5,088 nt of DNA. It comes from Spirochaetia bacterium (lineage in GTDB: Bacteria; Spirochaetota; Spirochaetia; Treponematales; Breznakiellaceae). Shown here piece by piece: positions 1 through 4,885 of this stretch. The position numbers were made by a program, and so were the translations under genes. Location: assembly GCA_026002595.1 (NCBI GenBank), contig BOBW01000112.1, positions 1 through 5,088 on the forward strand, written 5' to 3'. The notes beneath the pieces are model-generated. The model was given only the letters and a program-made list of their open reading frames with translations, had not been told where the DNA came from and did not search any database. How positions within the stretch are numbered: the stretch's first letter is position 1; each line of letters starts with the position of its first letter.

Positions 1-138
1 GGTTGCGATAAAGGAAACCGTAGGTTTCCAGCAACCGCAAAAATGTGCCGGAGAAAAAACGCACAAAGGCCAAAGGCCGACTGCGTTTTTTCGTAGGCCA
101 AGCCGCTACTGCGGCGCAGCGTATAGCATATGTTATGC
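1..138 (-). repeat. attC1 (partial), recombination site of cassette A
   Basis: This is the right-hand part of a long attC-type site; its left core box and left L box lie before the window. What remains is most of hairpin arm 1 (inner stem GGAAACC-GTA-GGTTTCC), arm 2 (AAAAAACGCA with TGCGTTTTTT, inner GGCC-AAA-GGCC), arm 3 (GCCGC-TACT-GCGGC), the L box CGTATAG and the core GTTATGC at 132-138. Beyond core and arms it matches attC3 and attC5 almost base for base, except CATAT instead of CGTAT between the L box and the core. Read on the minus strand it lies at the 3' end of the 177-aa gene, 26 nt after its stop codon. Confidence 0.85.
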
Positions 139-164
139 GAAGTGGGGGCGTACCCCATCATTTT

Positions 165-698
165 TTATACTATTTCTTTATTTTTATCTAAATATTTTTT
201 TGCTGCAGCATAACATAATTTATATTCATTTTCTATTTTTTTGTCTATATTTTTTATTTCATTATAATTTTTTAAATTATTCTCTTCATATTTCCACTCT
301 ATTAATTCGTCGATTGAATAATAAATACTCATAAATTCTTTTATTCCTAAATAATATTTTCCATTAGATTCATTATATGTATTATAATATGTTTCTTTTA
401 TTTGATTTAAAAAAACTTCTGGTAGTATTTTATTTTCCATTAATTCCTTGCAATAATATTCTATTAAATACTCAACCGCTTTTATTTTTGTTGGTTCTTT
501 TAACTTTAACTCATCTAACGTTAATTTATAATATAATAATATTTCACTCCATGAATTCAATTTTTCAGATAATCCTGCTAGAATATACAAATTATTGGAT
601 TCTGTTCCATCCGAAACACATTCCATTGCCGCATCTATTAATTGGTTTATACCTATATTCCCTAAAACATATTCACAAGCATATTTATAAAACAACAT
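165..698 (-). CDS. Helical cytoplasmic protein of unknown function, 177 aa
   Basis: I do not recognise this protein with confidence. It is predicted to be almost wholly alpha-helical, rich in Lys, Glu, Tyr and Asn, with no signal peptide or membrane segment. A stretch near residues 38-65 (LAGL at 40-43, then an Asn-Ser motif and YYKLTLDEL) resembles, from memory only, small helical hypothetical proteins that sometimes sit next to polymorphic toxins as immunity proteins; this is weak. The ATG at 696-698 is preceded by AAGGG with 6 nt spacing and by a strong promoter, so the start is well supported. The TAA stop at 165-167 lies 26 nt before attC1. Base composition is strongly AT-rich, in contrast to the flanking attC sites. 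It is the only gene of cassette A. Confidence 0.75.
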   Translation of the reverse strand: MLFYKYACEYVLGNIGINQLIDAAMECVSDGTESNNLYILAGLSEKLNSWSEILLYYKLTLDELKLKEPTKIKAVEYLIEYYCKELMENKILPEVFLNQIKETYYNTYNESNGKYYLGIKEFMSIYYSIDELIEWKYEENNLKNYNEIKNIDKKIENEYKLCYAAAKKYLDKNKEIV

Positions 699-715
699 AA
701 ATTTCCCTTAAAATC

Positions 716-744
716 ATTATATGATTCTATTTAATTTTATTCAA
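716..744 (-). promoter_or_regulatory. Sigma-70-like promoter of the 177-aa gene
   Basis: On the minus strand, TTGAAT (739-744) and a perfect TATAAT (716-721) are separated by 17 nt. Transcription would start near 709, giving a leader of only about 11 nt that still includes the AAGGG ribosome-binding site at 705-709. It lies inside the cassette, between core and gene. Confidence 0.7.
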
Positions 745-778
745 GTATTTATATTCAAAAAAGTTTAGCCCCCATTTC

Positions 779-947
779 GCATAACGTGAAAGCTATACGA
801 CGTTTTTGCGGTTGCGATAAAGGAAACCGCAGGTTTCCAGCAACCGCAAAAATGTGCCGGAAGAAAAACGCACAAAGGCCGTAGGCCGACTGCGTTTTTC
901 TGCAGGCCAAGCCGCTACTGCGGCGCAGCGTATAGCGTATGTTATGC
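779..947 (-). repeat. attC2, recombination site of cassette B
   Basis: This is a complete 169-nt site. It has core boxes GCATAAC (779-785) and GTTATGC (941-947), L boxes CTATACG and CGTATAG, then three hairpin arms. Arm 2 differs from attC1 but keeps pairing: AGAAAAACGCA pairs with TGCGTTTTTCT, and the inner stem is GGCC-GTA-GGCC. Arm 3 is GCCGC-TACT-GCGGC. It follows the stop codon of the DUF218 gene by 12 nt on the minus strand. The left core half belongs to cassette A, the rest to cassette B. Confidence 0.88.
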
Positions 948-959
948 GCCGTTTTTTTT

Positions 960-1739
960 TTATATATTGCCTGTAATTATTTCCTTTATTACTGCAAAAT
1001 ATTCCCTGACATAATAATTTAGTAATAGTAATGGCGGCGTCTTACTCCCTATTCCACCAATATCTTTATATCCTATTTTCCTTGCAATACTTTTAGCTCG
1101 AAATAAATGAAAACCAGATGATACTATTACAATCTTTTTGTTTATGTTAATCAGATTCCCAGAAAATATAAGGTTTTCATAGGTATTTGTAGAAACATCT
1201 TCCACAATAATACGATTTTTTTCAATTCCATTGTTTTCCAATAATGTGGCCATTACCTTTGCTTCTGTAACTATTTCATGAAATCCTTGACCTCCACTAA
1301 CAACTACATTCGAATTTATATTTTTCTTGAGATAATTAACGGCTACATTTATTCTCTGTAACAACGTCAATGAAGGACTTGAACCATTTAATCCCGCACC
1401 AAGAATTATCAAATAATATGCATCCTTACTATTTTTATTTTTGGCATTATTAATAACAAGTCCTTCTATTATTAGAAATGATAATAAAAATAATACCATA
1501 ATAGTTACAAAAAATAATTTAACAATTTTTGGTAGTTTTTTATATAGCCCCATTATTTTAATTTTAAATTTATAAAATGCAATAAAAAAAGAACCTATAA
1601 AAATCCATATAAGATTATATACGTTCAAATATCCTATAAAATATGTTATCATAAAAAAATACAATAAGCTTAGTATACCCATAATGAGCATAATTTTTCT
1701 ATAGATAATATATAATAATGTTTTAAAAAACACCTTCAT
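960..1739 (-). CDS. YdcF/SanA-like DUF218 membrane protein
   Basis: This is a DUF218 (YdcF/SanA/ElyC) family protein, the group linked to cell-envelope integrity and exclusion of vancomycin-like drugs; the exact substrate is unknown. Counting from the ATG at 1751 (263 aa), hydrophobic helices lie near 18-40, 43-60 and 78-98. The domain follows from about 112, with LGAG at 117-120, SGGQG at 152-156, a Glu-Ala pair at 163-164, STNTYEN at 187-193 and SSGFHLFRA at 211-219. These are the conserved nucleotide-fold motifs of the family. I place the start at Met5 (ATG 1737-1739). The ATG at 1749-1751 sits inside a TATGAT -10 box and has no Shine-Dalgarno, so a transcript from that promoter would begin at about Met5 (259 aa). 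The longer form is possible if another promoter is used. The TAA stop lies 12 nt before attC2. Confidence 0.85.
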   Translation of the reverse strand: MKVFFKTLLYIIYRKIMLIMGILSLLYFFMITYFIGYLNVYNLIWIFIGSFFIAFYKFKIKIMGLYKKLPKIVKLFFVTIMVLFLLSFLIIEGLVINNAKNKNSKDAYYLIILGAGLNGSSPSLTLLQRINVAVNYLKKNINSNVVVSGGQGFHEIVTEAKVMATLLENNGIEKNRIIVEDVSTNTYENLIFSGNLININKKIVIVSSGFHLFRAKSIARKIGYKDIGGIGSKTPPLLLLNYYVREYFAVIKEIITGNI

Positions 1740-1746
1740 CCTTATA

Positions 1747-1774
1747 ATCATATCTATTTATTCTTTTTTGTCAA
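1747..1774 (-). promoter_or_regulatory. Consensus promoter of the DUF218 gene, probably leaderless mRNA
   Basis: A perfect TTGACA (1769-1774) lies 16 nt from TATGAT (1747-1752) on the minus strand. The expected start point is about 1740, directly before the ATG at 1737-1739, so the mRNA would have a leader of about 0-1 nt. The -10 box overlaps the upstream in-frame ATG at 1751. Confidence 0.7.
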
Positions 1775-1816
1775 TAGTGCTTTACAATATTTTCAAAAAA
1801 ATTTAGAAAAAATGGC

Positions 1817-1985
1817 GCATAACGTGAAAGCTATACGACGTTTTTGCGGTTGCGATAAAGGAAACCGCAGGTTTCCAGCAACCGCAAAAATGTGCCGGAG
1901 AAAAAACGCACAAAGGGCGAAGCCCGACTGCGTTTTTTCGTAGGCCAAGCCGCTACTGCGGCGCAGCGTATAGCGTATGTTATGC
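1817..1985 (-). repeat. attC3, recombination site of cassette C
   Basis: This 169-nt site is the best example for the fold. The core is GCATAAC 1817-1823 with GTTATGC 1979-1985, and the L boxes are 1831-1837 with 1967-1973. Arm 1 is 1838-1893: outer stem 1841-1853 with 1878-1890, a 6-nt bulge GATAAA opposite A1877, and inner stem 1860-1866 with 1870-1876. Arm 2 is 1901-1938 and arm 3 is 1949-1962. In arm 2 the inner stem is GGGC-GAA-GCCC where attC1 and attC5 have GGCC-AAA-GGCC, a paired change. The rest is almost identical to attC5. Confidence 0.9.
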
Positions 1986-2044
1986 GAAGTATGGGCGTAC
2001 TTTATATATTCTCTCTATATTCCAATCCAAATAATATTTTACAT

Positions 2045-2395
2045 CTATTCCGATAATGCATATTCTGGTTCCTGGCTCTCGGTGTCTTCCGCCCGTGCAT
2101 TAAAGGATTCATCCCGTTCCTCCAGCGCTTTTCGCCGTTCCTCCAGTACTTTTAGTAGTTCCTTCAACTCTTTTCCCTGTTTCTCCACATCCGCCTTCTG
2201 AAAGGCCATCTCCCGTTCTATATCGGCAGGATGGGGGCGCGTATATAAAAGATATTGCTTTTCCACTTTATCGGCAGGATTATATAAAAGATTTGGATGG
2301 GAATTCTCTTTTCCTGGATTATTTTCATCTATTATTTGAGCATTTACATAGAAACTTATAAAGAGTCCAAAAAATACAAAAATAACCTTTTTCAT
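2045..2395 (-). CDS. Small exported coiled-coil protein, 116 aa
   Basis: The function is not recognised. The N-terminus is a clear signal peptide: Lys2-Lys3, a hydrophobic core 4-17, and a V-N-A type cleavage site after residue 19. There is no lipobox cysteine, so a soluble periplasmic or secreted product is expected. Residues 20-57 are Asn/Pro-rich and include an internal repeat (LLYNPAD at 36-42 and LLYTRPHPAD at 49-58). Residues 58-98 are a charged, heptad-like helix rich in Glu, Lys and Leu, probably a coiled coil, followed by an acidic tail. The ATG at 2393-2395 has AGGA at 2402-2405 with 6 nt spacing. Codon use is less AT-rich than in the neighbouring genes, which suggests a different source. 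The TAG stop lies 59 nt before attC3. Confidence 0.75.
   Translation of the reverse strand: MKKVIFVFFGLFISFYVNAQIIDENNPGKENSHPNLLYNPADKVEKQYLLYTRPHPADIEREMAFQKADVEKQGKELKELLKVLEERRKALEERDESFNARAEDTESQEPEYALSE
2221..2292. repeat. 24-bp direct repeat inside the exported-protein gene
   Basis: The 24 bases at 2269-2292 recur at 2221-2253, where they are split after base 12 by nine extra, nearly all-G/C bases (2233-2241). Copy starts are 48 bp apart, so both the repeat and the 9-bp insertion keep the frame. The insertion supplies the extra residues in the second LLY...PAD motif of the protein. Confidence 0.8.
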
Positions 2396-2426
2396 GTTTA
2401 ATCCTGCCTTTCAAAAAGTTACATTT

Positions 2427-2454
2427 ATTATCGGCACAATCCAATTTTTGTTAA
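2427..2454 (-). promoter_or_regulatory. Sigma-70-like promoter of the exported-protein gene
   Basis: On the minus strand TTAACA (2449-2454) lies 16 nt from GATAAT (2427-2432). The expected start is near 2420, giving a leader of about 25 nt that contains the AGGA site at 2402-2405. Each box has one mismatch to consensus. Confidence 0.55.
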
Positions 2455-2496
2455 GTTTTTATTTAATATTCCACAAAAAATTTTAGCCCATATTTC

Positions 2497-2669
2497 GCAT
2501 AACGTGAAAAGGTTTGCGACGTTTTGGCGGCCCGAATAAGGGCTTGCGAAGCAAGACCAGGGCCGCCAAAATGTGGGTGTAGTGAGCCGTGGGAAGGAGC
2601 GTAGCGACTGACCTAGGCGAACGGAACCCGGAGGGGCTTTAGCCCCGAACCGCAAACCGTATGTTATGC
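2497..2669 (-). repeat. attC4, divergent recombination site of cassette D
   Basis: This 173-nt site keeps the core (GCATAAC 2497-2503, GTTATGC 2663-2669) but has largely different internal sequence. The L boxes are GGTTTGCG (2511-2518) and CGCAAACC (2651-2658). Arm 1 has TTTTGGCGGCCC paired with GGGCCGCCAAAA and an inner CTTGC-GAA-GCAAG. Arm 2 is quite different and less regular. Arm 3 is GGGGC-TTTA-GCCCC (2633-2646) in place of GCCGC-TACT-GCGGC. The layout and the GAATAA bulge are conserved while most paired bases differ, so this is a distinct attC lineage. Confidence 0.82.
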
Positions 2670-2689
2670 GAAGTTTGGGCACTTTACAA

Positions 2690-3601
2690 CTAATTTTTTA
2701 TTATATTATTTATTTCCGATATAATACCATTCTCCCATGAACCAAGAGCAATATATTCATTATTATTAGAAAAATCAATATCACATGGATATGTAATATC
2801 ATAAAATGATACCATTTTACCTGTCATTGATTCATAAATAGTTATACCACCTTTTTGCACAGCAGCAATATATTTATCATCTTTTGACCAACACACGGCC
2901 CCTCCACTACCGGTACGTTCAAATGAATTTTTCCATATTGTTTTATAATTATTAATATTTGCAACAACAATTTCATTTCGCATCCTAAAATGATCAATAA
3001 AACAGATATAATTATTAGATACAGAAAGTTTTGCATGATATATTTCTTTAAAATCAATAGGAAGTTTAACTGGTTGAATATCTCCAAAAGGCCATGTCCA
3101 TTTTACTATATAATTATTTTCAGATGGTTTATCTGAAAATTTTGCTTTTGGCTGATGAACAGAATACCATATATTTTTATATTGGTCTTTTAATATCCCA
3201 ACAATCATTTCCCCATTGAAGTAAAACTGTTTATTAATATTACCATTTTTACTATCTATTATTTTTATTAATCCAGACCATGATCCATTGACAATAAATT
3301 TTCCATCCAATGAATATTCTATATTACAACCTTCACCTTCACACGAAAAAATGAAATCATTCATTATTGAACCATCTTTTTTGTTTAAAATTTTTAATTC
3401 TCCGCTTGTATTTTTTACCGCAATAAAATTATTATCAGGAGATAATGCCAAATGACTTGGATTTGATAATGGATGAACCTTCCATATTTTTTCCCCAGAT
3501 TGTATGTCATAAAAATTCACATCTCGACCGATTGTTATACAATTATTACTATCTTCAGTAAACCGTACTTCAAAGCTTTGCTTAATTTTTATTGTTTTCA
3601 T
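2690..3601 (-). CDS. WD40-like seven-bladed beta-propeller protein, 303 aa
   Basis: The protein is made of about seven repeated four-strand units, each with a pattern like 'hhhS-D-D/N-xxhhAh...G-hhhh-xxxxG': roughly residues 10-41, 49-83, 92-127, 130-170, 190-224, 234-268 and 272-300. Good examples are LALSPDNNFIAV (51-62), IEYSLDGKFIV (94-104), VCWSKDDKYIAAV (236-248) and IDFSNNNEYIALGSW (275-289). This is a WD40/quinoprotein-type propeller, a scaffold fold with no enzyme signature. There is no signal peptide, and seven blades would close one ring. The partner is unknown. The ATG at 3599-3601 lies 8 nt after an extended -10 box and has no Shine-Dalgarno, implying leaderless translation. The TAG stop lies 20 nt before attC4. 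Confidence 0.75.
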   Translation of the reverse strand: MKTIKIKQSFEVRFTEDSNNCITIGRDVNFYDIQSGEKIWKVHPLSNPSHLALSPDNNFIAVKNTSGELKILNKKDGSIMNDFIFSCEGEGCNIEYSLDGKFIVNGSWSGLIKIIDSKNGNINKQFYFNGEMIVGILKDQYKNIWYSVHQPKAKFSDKPSENNYIVKWTWPFGDIQPVKLPIDFKEIYHAKLSVSNNYICFIDHFRMRNEIVVANINNYKTIWKNSFERTGSGGAVCWSKDDKYIAAVQKGGITIYESMTGKMVSFYDITYPCDIDFSNNNEYIALGSWENGIISEINNIIKN

Positions 3602-3609
3602 AATTGTAT

Positions 3610-3636
3610 ATTATAACATTTCCTTTATAATGTCCA
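3610..3636 (-). promoter_or_regulatory. Extended -10 promoter of the propeller gene, probably leaderless mRNA
   Basis: On the minus strand a perfect TATAAT (3610-3615) is preceded by TGT, forming an extended -10 element (TGnTATAAT). TGGACA (3631-3636) sits 15 nt upstream, a little close, which an extended -10 tolerates. Only 8 nt separate the -10 box from the ATG, so the leader would be 0-2 nt. Confidence 0.65.
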
Positions 3637-3656
3637 CACAATTTTGCCCAAATTTC

Positions 3657-3825
3657 GCATAACGTGAAAGCTATACGACGTTTTTGCGGTTGCGATAAAG
3701 GAAACCGCAGGTTTCCAGCAACCGCAAAAATGTGCCGGAGAAAAAACGCACAAAGGCCAAAGGCCGACTGCGTTTTTTCGTAGGCCAAGCCGCTACTGCG
3801 GCGCAGCGTATAGCGTATGTTATGT
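3657..3825 (-). repeat. attC5, recombination site of cassette E
   Basis: This 169-nt site is nearly identical to attC3. It differs in the arm 2 inner stem (GGCC-AAA-GGCC) and in the right core box, which is GTTATGT (3819-3825) rather than GTTATGC. In the array it faces GCATAAC on the left (3657-3663), which belongs to cassette D, so the last pair of the core is mismatched. The matching partner ACATAAC lies at the other end of cassette E, at 4356-4362. Confidence 0.88.
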
Positions 3826-3866
3826 GCAGTTTTTTCTGCTACAAAAATATTTTATATGTTCCCTAT

Positions 3867-4244
3867 TTATAAGTTCACAATTATTAGAAAAAAAATAATC
3901 CAATAAATAACTGGAATTGCCACACAAATAATACCAATTATTTTTATTGTTTTATTTTTTATTACCACAACAGGTAAAAATGAGAAAAGTCCCCCTGCTA
4001 TTGTAAAAAGAGTGTTACCAAAAAGTCCCATTTCAAAAAAATAACCTACAATTCCTATAATGATAGGGGATAAGAAAATTATCCCTGCATATATAACAAG
4101 TAATATATCAGATAAATCTAAAGTTGATTTTCCGACTTGAGAAACAGATTCTGTTTTTGGTACTGTTCCAATCTTGCAACCACACTTTGAGCATACAATG
4201 GTATCCTCCGTAACTTCTGCTCCACAATATGTACAAAATTCCAT
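3867..4244 (-). CDS. Zinc-ribbon membrane protein, 125 aa
   Basis: The N-terminus is a short zinc ribbon with two CxxC knuckles: Cys4/Cys7 and Cys18/Cys21, with an extra Cys23. This is the 'zinc-ribbon domain' often placed in front of bacterial membrane segments. After a short linker come three hydrophobic helices, roughly residues 44-71, 74-94 and 100-124, so the ribbon probably sits in the cytoplasm with the rest in the inner membrane. Function is unknown; such proteins are usually annotated as zinc-ribbon domain-containing. I chose the ATG at 4242-4244 because a perfect GGAGG lies 8 nt upstream. The reading frame extends five codons to a TTG at 4259, but that start would put the Shine-Dalgarno inside the coding region. 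The TAA stop lies 41 nt before attC5. Confidence 0.82.
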   Translation of the reverse strand: MEFCTYCGAEVTEDTIVCSKCGCKIGTVPKTESVSQVGKSTLDLSDILLVIYAGIIFLSPIIIGIVGYFFEMGLFGNTLFTIAGGLFSFLPVVVIKNKTIKIIGIICVAIPVIYWIIFFLIIVNL

Positions 4245-4252
4245 AATATTAT

Positions 4253-4257
4253 CCTCC
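4253..4257 (-). promoter_or_regulatory. Shine-Dalgarno GGAGG that fixes the zinc-ribbon gene start
   Basis: GGAGG on the minus strand lies 8 nt before the ATG at 4244. It is the strongest ribosome-binding site in the window and argues against the in-frame TTG at 4259. Confidence 0.8.
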
Positions 4258-4286
4258 AAACAAACATCTTATTTAACTCCTGTTAT

Positions 4287-4314
4287 TTAGTACACATTCA
4301 TAAAGAATTGTCAA
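4287..4314 (-). promoter_or_regulatory. Candidate promoter of the zinc-ribbon gene
   Basis: A perfect TTGACA (4309-4314) is followed after 16 nt by TACTAA (4287-4292), a poor -10 match; nearby AT-rich hexamers could serve instead. The leader would be about 36 nt, the longest in the window. It contains a second AGGAG (4277-4281) that points to an out-of-frame ATG at 4265-4267. Confidence 0.45.
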
Positions 4315-4355
4315 TTGTTTTTTAATATTTTTACAGAAAATTTCAAAAAAATTGC

Positions 4356-4525
4356 ACATAACGTGAAAGCTATACGACGTTTTTGTGCCCCGAATAAGGA
4401 AACCGTAGGTTTCCAGGGGCACAAAAATGTGCCGGAGAAAAACCCCACAAAGGCGCTACTGCGCCGACTGGGGTTTTTCGTAGGCCAAGCCGCTACTGCG
4501 GCGCAGCGTATAGCGTATGTTAAAC
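4356..4525 (-). repeat. attC6, recombination site of cassette F
   Basis: This 170-nt site has the same fold with different arm sequences. In arm 1 TTTTTGTGCCCC pairs with GGGGCACAAAAA, with bulge GAATAA. In arm 2 AAAAACCCCA pairs with TGGGGTTTTT, with inner GGCGC-TACT-GCGCC. Arm 3 is unchanged. Its array cores do not match each other: ACATAAC on the left (4356-4362, start of cassette E) and GTTAAAC on the right (4519-4525, end of cassette F). This is the expected hybrid when cassettes with different cores are joined at G|TT. Confidence 0.87.
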
Positions 4526-4586
4526 GCAGTAAAATCTGCTACGTTAGCCGGGCGCCATGGAGGGCGCACGGGGTCTTATTTTTAAC

Positions 4587-4615
4587 TAGCGGCGAAGCCG
4601 CTTAGCATAATTATT
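4587..4615. repeat. 29-bp direct repeat, copy 1, with GC hairpin
   Basis: It has the hairpin AGCGGC-GAA-GCCGCT followed by an AT-rich tail including GCATAATTATT. It matches copy 2 at 4917-4945 in 28 of 29 positions, the only change being in the hairpin loop. The stop codon of the 81-aa gene overlaps its right end. The hairpin follows the stop by about a dozen nt but has no T-run after it, so I do not call it a terminator. Confidence 0.85.
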
Positions 4616-4859
4616 ATTTCTTCCATCCTTTATTATTAATGTATTTTATTAATACTATTATTAAAAATACCAATAAAATTATTGCAATAAATCCTATTAT
4701 ACAAAAAACGTATGAAATATATGCAAATATTGCCAGGCCAAAAGGTACAGTTTCAGGTTCTGAATATTCAAGCACTGTACATTGAACAGGAATAAATAAT
4801 ACCAGAATAATAACTATAACAATGATTAGAATTAATATAATTTTTCTTCTGTTTTTCAT
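4614..4859 (-). CDS. Small two-helix membrane protein, 81 aa
   Basis: The family is not recognised. The protein begins with a basic N-terminus (Lys-Asn-Arg-Arg-Lys) and a very hydrophobic helix at about 7-25. A short polar loop follows at 27-40 containing one Cys and the acidic cluster EYSEPET. A second long hydrophobic stretch runs from about 41 to 72, with a basic tail ending in Trp-Lys-Lys. By the positive-inside rule both ends face the cytoplasm and the acidic loop faces outward. The ATG at 4857-4859 has AAAGG four nt upstream, a close but usable site, and a good promoter. The gene is bracketed by two copies of a 29-bp repeat. Such small hydrophobic cassette products can be holin-like, toxin-like or accessory subunits; nothing here decides between these. 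Confidence 0.65.
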   Translation of the reverse strand: MKNRRKIILILIIVIVIILVLFIPVQCTVLEYSEPETVPFGLAIFAYISYVFCIIGFIAIILLVFLIIVLIKYINNKGWKK

Positions 4860-4885
4860 TAGGCCTTTTGTACAAAATCTTTATA

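Larger units (their letters stand above)
1..784 (-). mobile_element. Integron gene cassette A (partial)
   Basis: The unit runs on the minus strand from the TTATGC half of the core at 779-784 through the 177-aa gene into attC1; its far end is outside the window. The boundary assumes the known integrase cut between G and TT of the core. Its two ends are an inverted repeat: 132-149 matches the reverse complement of 768-785 at 17 of 18 positions, the exception being G142 opposite T775. Confidence 0.75.
785..1822 (-). mobile_element. Integron gene cassette B
   Basis: This 1038-bp unit carries one gene (YdcF/DUF218-like) plus attC2. Its ends form an inverted repeat: 941-957 matches the reverse complement of 1807-1823 at 16 of 17 positions, the exception being G951 opposite T1813. 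The sequence after the core (GCC then a T run) differs from cassettes A, C and D but matches at both ends. Confidence 0.78.
1823..2502 (-). mobile_element. Integron gene cassette C
   Basis: This 680-bp unit carries the small exported protein gene and attC3. Its end inverted repeat pairs 1979-1996 with 2486-2503, matching at 17 of 18 positions; the exception is G1989 opposite T2493. Next to the conserved GCGAA, this cassette has TATGGGC where D has TTTGGGC and A has TGGGGGC, each matched at both ends. Confidence 0.78.
2503..3662 (-). mobile_element. Integron gene cassette D
   Basis: This 1160-bp unit carries the beta-propeller gene and attC4. Its end inverted repeat pairs 2663-2681 with 3645-3663 at 18 of 19 positions, the exception being G2673 opposite T3653. 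The ends follow the same pattern as cassettes A and C even though the attC interior differs. Confidence 0.78.
3663..4361 (-). mobile_element. Integron gene cassette E
   Basis: This 699-bp unit carries the zinc-ribbon gene and attC5. Its end inverted repeat pairs 3819-3835 with 4346-4362 at 16 of 17 positions, the exception being G3829 opposite T4352. Both ends share the variant core ACATAAC/GTTATGT, so the ends match each other rather than the neighbouring cassettes. Confidence 0.78.

Noticed and set aside
377..700. Plus-strand 107-aa reading frame
   Set aside because: It is antisense to the 177-aa gene, which has a promoter, ribosome-binding site and better protein character.
132..785. Small transposons with terminal inverted repeats
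   Set aside because: The matched ends look transposon-like, but there is no transposase and no target duplication, and every unit includes an attC fold with R and L boxes. Integron cassettes explain this better.
1977..2201. Plus-strand 74-aa Ser/Phe-rich reading frame
   Set aside because: It is antisense to the coiled-coil part of the exported-protein gene; the Ser-rich composition is the mirror of Glu/Lys-rich codons.
2428..2682. Minus-strand 84-aa reading frame over attC4
   Set aside because: It lies almost wholly inside the recombination site, and its codons are dictated by hairpin arms.
2842..3087. Minus-strand 81-aa hydrophobic frame
   Set aside because: It is an out-of-frame shadow within the propeller gene.
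3582..3788. Minus-strand 68-aa reading frame over attC5
   Set aside because: It lies inside the repeat and overlaps the start of the propeller gene.
4245..4259. TTG start for the zinc-ribbon gene
   Set aside because: The strong GGAGG at 4253-4257 lies downstream of the TTG and is correctly spaced for the ATG at 4244.
4125..4267. Short out-of-frame ORF from the ATG at 4265-4267 with AGGAG upstream
   Set aside because: It runs about 45 codons over the zinc-ribbon gene in another frame with no recognisable pattern; a coupling role is possible but unsupported.
4540..4586. An extra attC using GTTAGCC and TTTTTAAC
   Set aside because: The boxes are in the wrong order (GTT before AAC), and no L boxes or extended stem join them.
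4315..4605. Plus-strand 96-aa reading frame across attC6
   Set aside because: It is mostly the attC repeat, whose arms are structured non-coding DNA; there is no ribosome-binding site and no protein-like family pattern. Similar frames appear by chance over the other attC copies.
4587..4615. Rho-independent terminators at the GC hairpins of cassette F and of the attC arms
   Set aside because: The cassette F hairpins have no T-run. Arm 2 of attC ends in T5-T6 on both strands by symmetry, so it could slow polymerase, but the hairpin serves recombination and I cannot claim termination.
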